Shown piece by piece: positions 53,973-64,000 of a stretch of 64,000 nucleotides of DNA (position 1 is its first letter; every line of letters starts with the position of its first letter). Source of the DNA: Fallopia convolvulus (taxonomy: Eukaryota > Streptophyta > Magnoliopsida > Caryophyllales > Polygonaceae); contig OZ024733.1 of assembly GCA_964016875.1 (NCBI GenBank), forward strand, positions 8,393,979 through 8,457,978, given 5' to 3'. Made by a program: the position numbers and the translations under genes. The notes under the pieces are model-generated. The model was not told the DNA's origin and did not search any database. It saw only the letters and a list, made by a program, of their open reading frames with translations.

Positions 53973-55336
53973 TTGGTGGAGTTCCTACGGTCCTACAGTG
54001 ATTGCTTTGCGTGGTCGAACGAGGATATGGTGGGCATTGATCCTGACGTGATCACACACGCCATCAACGTCAACACGAAGATGCCACCAGTAAAACAGAA
54101 AAGGCGTAAGTTTGCACCCGAACGAAATCAGGTAATCAACGACGAGGTAAGATCCTTTCTTGAGTCTGGAAAAATTAGAGAGGTAAAATATCCTGATTGG
54201 CTTGCAAACGTGGTTGTTGTAAAAAAGAAAAACGGAAAGTGGCGCGTTTGCGTGGACTTTACCGATTTAAATAAAGCATGCCCTAAAGATTCATTCCTAT
54301 TGCCTCATATCAATGCAATGGTGGATGCAACGGCTGGACACGAGCTTTTAAATTTCATGGATGCGTTTAGTGGATATCATCGAATAATGATGCATCCCGA
54401 TGACCAAGAAAAAACTGCATTCGTAACCAATCAAGGAACTTATTGTTAAAAAACGCAGGTGCTACTTATCAGACATTGGTTAATAAGATGTTTCAGGAAA
54501 AACTGGGGGATACAATGGAGGTGTATATTGACGACATGCTAGTCAAGTCGTTGAAGGTGGAAGACCACATTACCCACTTGAAGGACGCGTTCCAGATCCT
54601 ACGAAGCTACAAAATGAAGCTGAATCCAACCAAATGCTCTTTCGGAGTTACATCAAGGAAATTCCTCGGACACATAGTAACGCAAAGAGGAATCGAGGTG
54701 AGTCCGGACCAGATCAAGGCCATAATGGAGTTACATTCGCCAAAATGTGTCAAAGACGTCCAGAAGTTAACAGGGCGAGTAGCAGCGTTGAACCGATTCA
54801 TATCTCGATCCTCGGACAGAAACAAGTTGTTCTATGATATCTTGAAGAAGAACAAGTCATTTGAGTGGACGGAAGCACATGAAGAGGCTTTCAAAGAATT
54901 GAAAAGTTATTTATCTAACTCGCAGGTACTTTCTAAGCCCAAGCCAGATGAGAAGTTATATGTATACTTGGCCGTAACCGAGGTAGCTGTAAGCGCCGTC
55001 CTGATCCGAGAGGAGAAGGGAGACCAGTTGCCTGTTTACTATGTAAGTAAAACCTTGCTTGACGCGGAAACCAGGTATTCACCCGTGGAGAAACTATTAT
55101 TGTCTTTGGTAATGGCTTCAATAAAGTTACGTCCTTATTTTGAAAGTCATTCTATTATCGTGAGAACTAACTATCCAATGAAGAGTATCATGTCAAAGCC
55201 AGAATTATCAGATCGGTTAATAAGATGGCTAATCCACCTTAATGGTTACGACATCGCTTACGAGCCACGAACAGCGATGAAATCTCAAGCCTTGGCGGAT
55301 TTTGTGGTCGACTTCACTCCTACCACTTTGGAATAA
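53973..55336 (+). pseudogene. E3 reverse transcriptase and RNase H, frameshifted
   Basis: The first part (53973-54449) has NGKWRVCVDFTDLNKACPKD and MDAFSGYHRIMMHPDDQEKT. The second (from about 54449) has KNAGATYQTLVNKMF, the catalytic VYIDDMLVKS and FLGHIVTQRGIEV, then an RNase H (LYVYLAVTEVAVSAVLIREE; YYVSKTLLDAETRYSPVEK). About 20 bases containing the MPFG-type motif are missing where the two frames meet, which breaks the frame. The expected Asp of the RNase H start reads as Leu-Ala. Confidence 0.87.
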
Positions 55337-55348
55337 GAGGATCAAGAC

Positions 55349-57105
55349 GTGTTACATGTAACAGGTTCATGTGGTAGCGGCAAATGGTTAATGCATACAG
55401 ATGGAGCATCAAATCAGATAGGCGTAGGACTGGGGGTAGTCCTGAAGTCACCACATGGGGATAGGATAGCCCAGGCTGTTCGATGTACATTCAAAGCCAC
55501 CAACAATGAAGCAGAATATGAGGCGCTTATAGCAGGGTTACTTATTGCTAAAGACTTGAACGTGCAAGAAATTGAGGTAATTTGTGATTCATTACTTATT
55601 GTCAATCAAGTTACGAACTCATATGTTGCCAGGGATTCAAAGATGAAGGCGTACTTAGAAAAAGTCCAAGAGATTGTCAAACACTTCAAGCATTTTGAGA
55701 TAAAGCAAGTTCCTCGGGATGCTAACACACAAGCAGACGCCTTAGCCAACCTCGGATCCGCAATCGACCCAAGAGAATACGACAAGATACCTTTCGTTTA
55801 CCTCGATGCGCCATCCATAATCAAAGAAGCAGATATGTTCGAGATTCGAAATTCCGATGAAGACGCTTCATGGGTAACCGCTTACTTAAAATGGTTACGA
55901 GATGGAGTCCTACCAGATGACAAGGAAGAAGCTCGACAACTTAAGGTAAAAGCTTCCACTTTCGCTATTAAGAATAACATTCTGTTCAAGTGGATGTCAT
56001 CAGGGATATACGCTCGATGCGTAAAGGAGGAAGAGGTACAGAAGGTATTACAAGACATACACGATGGAGAATGCGGAAATCATATAGGGGGTCGCAACTT
56101 GGCGAGGAAGGCGAGCAGGATGAGTTATTATTGGCCCACCATGAACGAAGACGCAGTGGAGTTCACCCGCAAGTGTGACGCGTGCCAATGTCACGGACCT
56201 ATACCACATCAACCTTCGGAGTTGTTACATCCCATAGCTCCCCCTTGGCCATTCATGAAATGGGGAATGGATATTGTGGGAAAGCTTCCTCCAGCTTCAG
56301 GACAACGCTTCTACATCTTAGCAATGACTGACTACTTCTCTAAATGGATTGAAGCCGAAGCTTTCAAAGAAGTCAAAGACACCCAGGTCATTTCCTTCAT
56401 AAAAAGAAATATCCTGAGTAGATTTGGAATACCATCCACCATCGTGTGCGACAACGGATCTCAATTCATCAGTGACAAAACGAGGTCATTTTGCCAGCAA
56501 TACAACATTCAGTTGGTGATGTCGACACCACGTTATCCTCAAGCTAATGGCCAAGCAGAAGCAAGCAACAAAGTAATCATCAACAACTTGAAGAAACGAC
56601 TCAAGGAGGCAAAAGGAAGATGGGCAGACGAGTTACCCCTTATTCTATGGTCAGATTGAACAACTCCCAAGACCGCTACAGGCTATACACCTTTCTCCTT
56701 AGTCTATGGATGCGAGCCGTGCTACCGGTAGAAGTAAATTTGCCCACTGTTCGATATGGACTTACTACTGAGGAGTCAAATCTACCTAACTTGTTACATC
56801 ATCTAGACACAGTTGACGAGTTACGAGATGAAGCATCAGTTCGTATGGCGGCATATAGGTAGGGGGTAGCTCGAAGTTACAACAAACGTGTTAATGCAAA
56901 CGCGTTCCAAGTAGGAGATTGGGTATTGAGGAAAGTCTTTCAAAACATGCAAGAATTGAATGTTGGCAAGTTGGGAGCCAATTGGGAAGGACCTTACCAG
57001 ATTACGAAGATCGTAGGACAAGGGGCTTACGAGTTGGTATCGCGTGATGGAAAGACGGTCCCTAGAAGCTGGAACGCAATGAATTTGAAGTTGTATCACT
57101 TTTAA
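55349..57105 (+). pseudogene. E3 archaeal-type RNase H and integrase, with stops
   Basis: The 55349-56659 frame opens with the second RNase H (LMHTDGASNQIGVGLGVVLK; TNNEAEYEALIAGL; QADALANLGS), the diagnostic domain of Tat elements. Integrase follows with the HHCC finger (CDACQCHG) and the DDE core (MTDYFSKWIEAEAF; IVCDNGSQFISD; ANGQAEASNK). A TGA at 56657-56659 replaces an Arg codon before TTPKTATG. The remainder to 57105 is readable but has a further TAG at 56861-56863. Confidence 0.88.
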
Positions 57106-57747
57106 ACAAACAAGTCGCAATAAGGTATATGGCACATACTTCATTCCTTTCACATTATATTGTTACATCATTTTACACACATAACACGACAACAGTCTTA
57201 CAAAAACTAACAAGGGACGCCTTGTGACGTTACAAGCCAAAACATAGGCCCTCGCCTTACGATCAGGCAACTTGTGCACAACAACGACTAGTCAAGAGAT
57301 GCAAGATATGAGAATGTGAAACGCAAACTCTAGAACAAGAAGAGTTTCACAAAATGCTTGTAAATCAATTCACAACTTTATAGAACACAAGTGTTTACAT
57401 TATGCTAAATACATTATTCTCTCTCTCTTAGCATCTTACACAAAAACGCTGTTACAACAAGAATCTATCAAAAACTACAAACAATCTTCTCGGAACATGT
57501 TGGTCTTCACTCCACAAAAGCCGACCTGTATCACCTGCAAAAAAAAAACAAAAACAAATCCAAAACAATGCAAGTACTAAACCAATATTCATAATAAAAC
57601 CCCTAAATCATCAAAAGCAAGGGGTAAAAGTTGCCCACGCTAAGGCCCTAAAAAACGAGCGGCCATACAAAACAAATTGTTTAAACCCCAACATACTGGG
57701 GGTAGTGAAACATTCAAAGTTTAGGGAGTAAGAAAAACAAGAGAAAA

Positions 57748-59508
57748 TCATTCTTTAGAAACTCCTTCGGCAGACTTCTGGTTCTCCATCTCCACTTGAG
57801 CCACTTCCTTGGCAACTTGAGAAATCTCGTCAACAAGAGAGGACTTCTTTGACGCGTTTACCTCATCAGGGAACAGGTTTTCGAATTGCTCCCTCTCCTT
57901 CACGGTGTCCCAGGAAGAGTGCTTTCATGTGGCAAATTCCTCTATTGTCTCGACGCGGGCTCTAAGCGACCAGTAATCAGCCGTGTCCTCGATCTCTTGA
58001 GCAAGAGCGACGCTTTTCTTTGATACAGCATTGAACTTGTCCTCCCACTCTTTGGACTCTCCAGTAACTTTCTCAAGAGCACCTTGCAGATCAACAACCT
58101 TTTTCTCCAGAATCTTCTTCTCCTGCCCTAGGATGACCACTCTGTCTTTCTCAAGTTGCGTGTTGATCTTGCTTTGAGCCAGTTGGTCGGGGTAATCCTT
58201 GAAGGCGTCAAAAGCCGACAAAGCGAGTTGAAGACCCTAAAAAACCAGTAGCAAGCTGTCACAAACCAAGATGCATTGAAGTAATACATATATGAAAAGA
58301 GAAGTTGCTAACCAAAATACCTGCCATTGAGCCGCTAGCATCTCGCCAAAGAATTCTGGCAAAGTGGAGCGGTGTCCTGAATCACGGAGACAATCCACGT
58401 GAAGAGGCATCAAAGACTTCAAGCACTTCTCTGCGTCCATGTCCAAAGACATCATGGTGCTAGGGAGATCGGTCATGCAAGAGGGTGCGCTTTCCTTCGA
58501 TGAAGAAACCTTGGAAGCATCGCCTGCAGTCTTCGGAGGGAGGGCCACTACCAAAGAAGTAGTCTCCGCTTTCCTTTTCTTCCTGGCCTCGACTCTTTCC
58601 AAAGTAGACAAAGCAGCAGGGGATCTGGTAGTTCTCGAACCTGGCAGCATGCAAATAACAGAGGTAATAAGTAGCAAAGGCGTCAAAACAAGGAATAAAG
58701 CAAGAGGAAAACTTACTCGACATCTCGATATCTTCGGGGTCTACGAAGCATGCTCTCACCATTTTGGAATAAGATCTCTCTTCCAGCGAAAGAGCCTTTA
58801 TGTGGGAGATAACCTGGGATGACACCTTGCGAGGTTGGGGGTAGCAAGATTCTATGCGCAAGAAGACAGCCGGTGGTTAGAATTGAACAAAGCGTAACGA
58901 GTAAAAAGAGAAACACTACCTGTTGGGCGCCATCGGGTTTTCAGAAAAGACGTATCAACTCCCAAAGAAGACAACTTTACGAAGAAGAACTTATAAGCCT
59001 AACCCTGGTCGAACTTCGATATGTTAAAAATCAGGTCAGATTTGTTTGTAAAGGTTTTCAAGGTCAAACGGCCAGGACCACCTTTGGAAAGGCGATAATT
59101 GAGAAAAAAATCGGCAGCTTTGAAAGGAAGGCCAGGAGAGGAACACAAGAGGTCAACAAACAATAGAAGCCTCCAGACTTGAGGAAGTAGTTGCCCAAGG
59201 GACACATTGAGAGTGGTCAGGAAATCGTTAACCAGTGGGGAAAAAGGGAAACGATGTCCGATACGAAAGGGGTACTCGTACAAGCATACCCAATCGTCGG
59301 CGTAAAAATCGGCCTAGATTCCGGGAGGAGGAGAGAATATCTCTGCATGCGAAGGAAAGCCAACAGAGAAGGCGAAGATATGAGGATCTTCCGAGGTGCT
59401 ATTCCTCTGATGGTATGAGGTGAGGATTCTGGAAGAAGTTAGAGAAGGAGGAATGGCGGTTTCGATACAGTAAAGAGAGGGTTTTGGGGAAGAGCTAGAG
59501 GTCTCCAT
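57748..59508 (-). pseudogene. Antisense spliced gene of E3 (putative gypsy-type transposon protein)
   Basis: Minus-strand exons: about 59508-58923 (donor CAACAG|GTAGTG), about 58854-58720, about 58640-58322 (donor GGCAG|GTATTT), and about 58236-57748. Exon 1 starts METSSSSPKPSL and has YEYPFRIGHRFPFSPLVNDF, LTTLNVSLGQLLPQVWR and KFDQG, the pattern of the domain known as putative gypsy-type transposon (Transposase_28). Later exons are Lys/Ser-rich, then a coiled coil (LEKKVVDLQGALEKVTGESK). In-frame stops lie near 59316, 58995 and 57923. Tat elements of several plants carry such an antisense ORF; its role is not known. Confidence 0.7.
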
Positions 59509-59716
59509 AACTAAGAAAAGGGAGAAGATGAAAGATGAAGAGGAAGGAAACGTACCTGGACACCGGTAAGCGCAGTTGAAACCTCAAGGGATCATGATGA
59601 CCGCTATAAATAGGGATTGATGGGACGTGTCTTTACTCGCTACAACTTCCAAGGTGAAAAATCAAAAACCCTAGAAAATCGGTGGAGGGAATTTTCCCGG
59701 GTTTTTGACGAGGTAT

Positions 59717-60253
59717 TGTTGGGCCTCTCCAAAATACGGCCCAAGAAGACATTGCCAGCCCGAGACGGACAGCCCAAGTCGTTTGTTGGAAGAACAAAAT
59801 CAAAGAAGCAGTCAAAGGCGTGGCGAGAATCTCGGATTCGGTAATTAACCACCTCAACGGCTGCCTCATTCATGTTGGTGGCGAGATCTCCGGGATACGA
59901 TTAGGCGCCTCACCAACGGTCCAAATGGAAGAGAAGGATATAAAATAAGGACGAGGCAGACGTAGAGAGGACATCGACTCAACCGAAATCAAGTGCTAAA
60001 AGCTCAATTCATTCTTTCTCAATCTCTCTATTCAAGAGTTCGTTTGTACCAACCAGATATTCATCCGCAATCTCAATAACAATACAAATACTACAATTTG
60101 TTTGCCCTTATTCTTTTTACTTGCTCTTATTTTCTAATATTCCATTTTACATTACGCCTTACTTGTAGTTTGCAACGCGTTGTGATTACTTTCTGGTTAG
60201 GATTCCCTCATCTTAGCAGGTAACACGTTTGCGTGGTTAATCTGCCCAAAACA
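59717..60253 (+). repeat. E3 3' LTR, 537 bp
   Basis: It matches 51029-51565 at 525 of 537 positions by my count. The boundary on the right is GCGGC, matching GTGGC on the left with one change. Confidence 0.93.
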
Positions 60254-60707
60254 GCGGCTTGAGTCCCTTTGGTACCTCTTCTTGAAATAGCTCCTCCAAG
60301 TCCTGCAAAAGTCGAGAGATAGGAGGAGAAGATCACTTAATTATTGGAAAGACAAATAAGATTCATGAAAGACAACTAAAAGGCAAACACCACTTCCATT
60401 GAATGTGTGAGCAACCTCTTCCGGTTTGGCCAAAAGTAGGGGCGTCGAAGTACCCACATTGTCGCCTATGGTCTGCTTCTTGTCCTTCTTTTCCACTCGG
60501 CTAGCATGCTTCTTCCTTTGCTCATTGGTTGCGTAATCCAACATTATCTCATGGGGAGACATCGGGTGCAAAGTCACCTTCTTTGCCTCCATTTGGAAGT
60601 GATACTTGTTGGATATTCCGTCATGAATCGGTCCCTTGTCAAATTGCCAAGGGTGTCCCAAAAGTAGATGACAAGCGGTCATCGGGACCACGTCACACTC
60701 CACCTCT
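60254..60707 (-). pseudogene. Chromovirus-type protease and linker fragment
   Basis: The minus strand reads EVECDVVPMTACHLLLGHPW, QFDKGPIHDGISNKYHF and KKVTLHPMSPHEIMLDYA, the end of a Ty3/gypsy protease and the following linker. It leads to the RT at 50742-51028 once E3 is removed. It is cut at 60707 by the LTR that starts at 60708. Confidence 0.85.
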
Positions 60708-60845
60708 GTAATATCCGTGATTTTTTTCGGATACTTTTGGAAATTTTCTGGGCATCTTTCTAAGACCGGTTCGATCAATCTCGTTACTAATACGATCAGA
60801 TTAATGGAAATTGTTCCTAGAAAATTCAAGGTGACAGAAATACAG

Positions 60846-61085
60846 AATAAAATCATTGGAATTGATTTTATTAAGCTATATAATTTTTTAGGATCACTTC
60901 CATGAAAGAAGTACTTTGATCGGGTGGGATTCGCTTAATTAATTATGTACCCGTTAAGATTATATTCTGAAACGGAAGCTTTAAAAATTAAAAGTAGCAA
61001 GATAAAATCATTCGAGTTGATTTTATTAGTCTACATAATTTTTAGGACCGTTTCTATAAAAGGAGCATTTTAATCCGGGGTATAT
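60846..61085 (+). repeat. Internal direct repeat in LTR 3
   Basis: 60846-60935 and 61011-61085 are related: AATAAAATCATTGGAATTGA and GATAAAATCATTCGAGTTGA, each followed by TTTTATTA and ATAATTTTTTAGGA-like words. Confidence 0.7.
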
Positions 61086-61978
61086 AATTTTACCGCCCGA
61101 ACATAAGTCTCGTTCCAAATCGGATATACTCATATCGTTTTAAGTGAAAGTCTATCCATTTGTTTTACTTGCAAGTTACGTATTCCTTTTTAGCTTGATG
61201 ACCACATTCAAATTGATTTTATCTCCTTGTTCAGTTTGTCCTATAAATACACCATTCCTCCGTTCAATTTACTTGGTATTCAAATTGGGAGATAGAACGA
61301 CGGGCCCCACCTCCTCCTTATTTCATTTCTTCTTCGTTCAACTTCTTTACCCCGTCTTCTTCATGGAGCCTCCGCTCGGTCACCACCATCAGCCGCCACT
61401 CCAGTCGGCCACCGAAGCCGCCTTGGCCTCGCTAAGACCAACCGCTGGCCAGGCCGTCTCGTTGCCTAGACAGGCGCACCATCCAGCAACCGCGCCTTGC
61501 CTTTGAGCCGCGTGAACAGCCGTCGGTCGACGTCGTACTCTTTTTCGGAGCTTTCGTTGAACCTCTCGGAGTCGTTACGCTGCGTGCTGTTAACGCCGTT
61601 AGGATCGTGACGTTGTCACGATACCATGGGATCAATCCGTTCTTGAAACCGACGTGTCGAAGTTTCATAACGTCAACGTTTGGTAACGAATTTTCGACCC
61701 CTTTAAACGTTTCATTGGTCCATATTAAATTCCGAGAGTTTAACACCACGTACGTATGATATAAATGAACACTTTTCATTTATAAGAAAGTACCAAAAAC
61801 AGGACATTATGCTATCAAAATATAAGCCTAAGTAGCGACGTTATAAAGGTTATATATATTTCTTATATATAAGAAAATGACTCGTTACCTTGCTTAAAGA
61901 CATTAAAAAGTGAATAAAAAATTAAGGAGTTTATTCGAAAAATGTCTTTTTGATTGGTATTATATTTATTCTTACCAG

Positions 61979-62683
61979 CAAGCACGGATCTATGAGTGGG
62001 CTAGGGTGTGCAGCCCACCCCAAATTTTCAAAAAATAATATATATTTGTAAGTAGTATGTTGCAACTTGTTCAGTTTGTCTCGGTGGTAGTAGTGCGTCT
62101 ACTGCTTTTTGATACTCCAATGCGTACAGGGTTCGATCCCTCCCAATGCGTTTTATTGCTCCTATTTATTTTCAATTTTTAACGTATGATCATTGATCAG
62201 TGAACCACCCAAATTTACATTTTTTTCATGCGGTCATTTGTTTTCCGTTCATTCTTGCCCTCTTCTTGTATCCTTTTAGTTCTAACCAATTTATTTATTA
62301 AGTTTTTCACTTCTTTTTTTACAATACAAGAGACACTATAACCGGTCGGGATTATCATTTATTATTAAATGGCAAATTACCGTTTAAAAACTTTTTTTTA
62401 GCCTAAAGTTGATCAGATGGATCTAAATTTAATGTTTTAGCCTCCAAACATATTAGGATCAGACGACTCTATGGGTAGATACATGTGTCTAAGGGTGTGT
62501 TTGTGGGGTACAAAAAGTAATTAGAGTTTATCAGGATGTTTCTTAAAATTCTAACTACTTTTACAACTAGTTTTGCAACTCTAACTATTTTTTTATCCTA
62601 GTTCGATATCTGCCTATCGACGATTTTTCAGTATATAAGGTAAAGTTAGCCCACCCAAATTTCAATTTCTGGTTCCGTCCCTG
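61979..62683. mobile_element. hAT-type non-autonomous element, 705 bp
   Basis: The perfect 8-bp duplication CTTACCAG lies at 61971-61978 and 62684-62691. The ends are CAAGCACGGATC and (inverted) CAGGGACGGAACC; sub-terminal GCCCACCCCAAATTTT and AGCCCACCCAAATTTC are also inverted to each other. Inside, at about 62078-62145, are TCGGTGGTAGTAGTG and GGGTTCGATCCC, which look like Pol III A and B boxes. Confidence 0.85.
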
Positions 62684-62990
62684 CTTACCAGGAATGCTAT
62701 AAGGAATTTAGCTTAATTGCCTTGATCAATCCTAAGCTCGTTTTCAAAGCAAGTGGGTGGTTCACCCTTTTCTGAACTCAATATCTTTAAACTCTGTTTT
62801 AGATATCATTTTTGGAATAATCGATAATCAGGAACCTTTGTTCCGTTATCATCTTTATGTTGGGAATACTTGCTTGCTAAATAAATGAATTAGGTTTATT
62901 TACTGCTTAGATTTAACGACTGTTCGTTATTTCTTATTATCCGTACTGCTAGTACTGTTTAGGGCCGTTGATTGTGCTCTTATGTGATTG

Positions 62991-64000
62991 GAGTTTCTCC
63001 TTTGAGATCTCTTTGTTGTGGATAGGTTTTAGAACTAGGGATCTCGGGGATTGATAGCTTGCATATAGGTAGTGTTTAGAATGCATGTTTCCGTTTCTTT
63101 TGTATTGTTTTAGGTAGTTTTAGTTAGTTTCTTTAGTGTCTTAGAGTGTCTAGGAGTTTTGGGTTTTTGCACTTGTTCTATGTGGTTTTACAAGTCTTAA
63201 AGTGAACAAGTGTGAAAGGAATGGAAACCGGGGAAAGAGTGCTTGAATTCGGGCCATTCGTTGGAGTTGCTGGTTCGACACCTCTGTCTTTTGAGGGTTC
63301 ATTCGGGAGATATAGTAGTCCGATGAAGTTGATGTATCATTGGAAAGCTAGTTAAAAGAGCTACAATTCATGTTTTTACACCGAGTCCAAATTCCAACTC
63401 GAAGTGAGTCAAAACAGTGTGACCTGAGTTCTGAACCGAGGTGCTGGCGGCACCCGCCGCCAACCAAGCGGCGCCCGCCGCCTCTGACAGCCGCGTGATT
63501 CAAGTGATGACACGTGTTTTATTTCTATTGGCTTTTCCTATGTCAGCTTTAATCCGAGATATATGTATTTTTTGATAGACTTTTTAGACCTAGTTTGATA
63601 TATTAGGTTTTAGAGAGTTGCATCTCTCATTCATACACTATTATCATATTTTTCTTTCAGAGTTTTTAGTTTTTCTATGGAGAACTAAGCCCCTTTGCTT
63701 AGTCAGACAATTGAAGCATCATTTTGATTAAAGTTGTGAGATTTCTAATTCCTTATCTATTGCTTGGGTTTAATCTTATCTCTTGCTTGAATGTTTATGA
63801 TTTGTTTCAACAGTTTCTAGCCTGATCAACTAGGGTTTGTTGTTATTGGATCTATTGCTAGATCTAGAGTGTTACTGGTTGAGCATCTCTAGATTGAAGT
63901 AGCAACTGCATCGTACTAGTATCTGGTTGTGCTAGTTTTATGCAGAAGAGATTTGATTTGCATTCTAGGGTAAAAGCTGGTTGTTTTATGCTAGAATTGT
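62991..64000. other. Unassigned TE-like sequence at the window end
   Basis: There is no coding frame. A GC-rich stretch at 63438-63490 repeats GCGGC(G/A)CCCGCCGC. T-rich leader-like DNA follows, with ATGGAGAACTAAGCCCC at about 63677. The style is that of an LTR or leader of another retroelement whose body lies beyond the window. Confidence 0.35.

Larger units (their letters stand above)
51029..60253 (+). mobile_element. E3: Tat-lineage Ty3/gypsy retrotransposon, complete but decayed
   Basis: This 9225-bp element has two 537-bp LTRs (TGTTRGGCC...CCCAAAACA) that differ at 12 positions (2.2 percent). The flanks are GTGGC and GCGGC, a 5-bp duplication with one mismatch, lying inside a chromovirus polyprotein. 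Internal order: PBS, gag, protease, RT, RNase H, a second (archaeal-type) RNase H, integrase, and a gene on the opposite strand before the 3' LTR. The second RNase H and the antisense gene mark the Tat lineage. Many stops and frameshifts make it non-autonomous. Confidence 0.92.
60708..62990 (+). mobile_element. Long LTR 3, right end not resolved
   Basis: It starts TGTAATATCCGTGATT, aligned with the starts of solo LTRs 1 and 2. TATA (CTATAAATAC, about 61241) and a GC-rich leader-like stretch (61365-61520) lie at the usual places. It is interrupted by the hAT element 61979-62683. Similarity to solo LTR 1 (TGTTGGGAA...TGCTTA...AATGAAT) is seen again near 62858-62900. No GGTGTTACA end was found, so the limit is approximate. 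Confidence 0.55.

Noticed and set aside
58439..59418. Plus-strand frames over the antisense gene of E3
   Set aside because: They mirror the minus-strand exons, which carry the recognisable domain and splice sites.

Overview
The window is nuclear DNA from a flowering plant, most likely a eudicot. It is AT-rich, with spliced genes (GT..AG introns) for F-box, B3, zf-XS and RPA-like proteins. The flanking TATA boxes and TGGGCC/AAACCCTAA promoter motifs are plant-type, and well over half of the DNA is nested plant transposable elements. No bacterial, organellar or CRISPR features were seen.

Layout: (1) 1-4.9 kb has a spliced F-box gene of the At2g35280 type (2558-3563) and a 601-bp hAT-type non-autonomous element. 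(2) 4902-13259 is a complete Athila-type Ty3/gypsy element, E1, on the minus strand with TSD ACTAT. It encodes only gag plus a protease with a new tail, so it is non-autonomous. (3) 13.3-19.4 kb holds a 140-aa RPA1-like OB-fold gene, a minus-strand ORF resembling MuDR N-termini, an intact F-box gene with a 5'UTR intron (17613-18734), and a second RPA-like exon. (4) 19684-30280 is a complete, very young Athila-type element, E2, also minus (TSD TCAAG). It has an almost unbroken gag-PR-RT-RH-IN frame with one stop codon, and it split an older chromovirus integrase. (5) 30.6-47.8 kb holds small genes: a 96-aa solitary zf-XS protein and three paralogous B3-domain genes that share intron positions and duplicated promoter modules. 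Two long solo LTRs (TSDs AAAAA and TCATA) and a hAT MITE interrupt this region. (6) 47.8-50.1 kb has two head-to-tail Helitron ends, a TGAACT-rich tandem/foldback array and a 9-bp satellite. (7) 50.7-63 kb is a stack: a chromovirus remnant (minus) is split by a complete but decayed Tat-lineage element, E3 (51029-60253, LTRs of 537 bp), and bordered by a third long LTR, which itself carries a hAT element (TSD CTTACCAG). The last kilobase is unassigned TE-like sequence.

E1 and E2 work as a likely non-autonomous/autonomous pair. They share LTR type, PBS, gag and 3'UTR, and differ only where E1 has swapped the pol region (from the protease active site onward) for another sequence. Both also carry unusual palindromic TCGGGCCCGA / CGGACCGA modules in the LTR, the UTR and the coding sequence. 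E3 is broken in gag, PR, RT and IN, yet its LTRs differ at only 12 of 537 positions. It also carries a spliced gene on its opposite strand.

All family assignments rest on motifs read by eye; no database search was possible.
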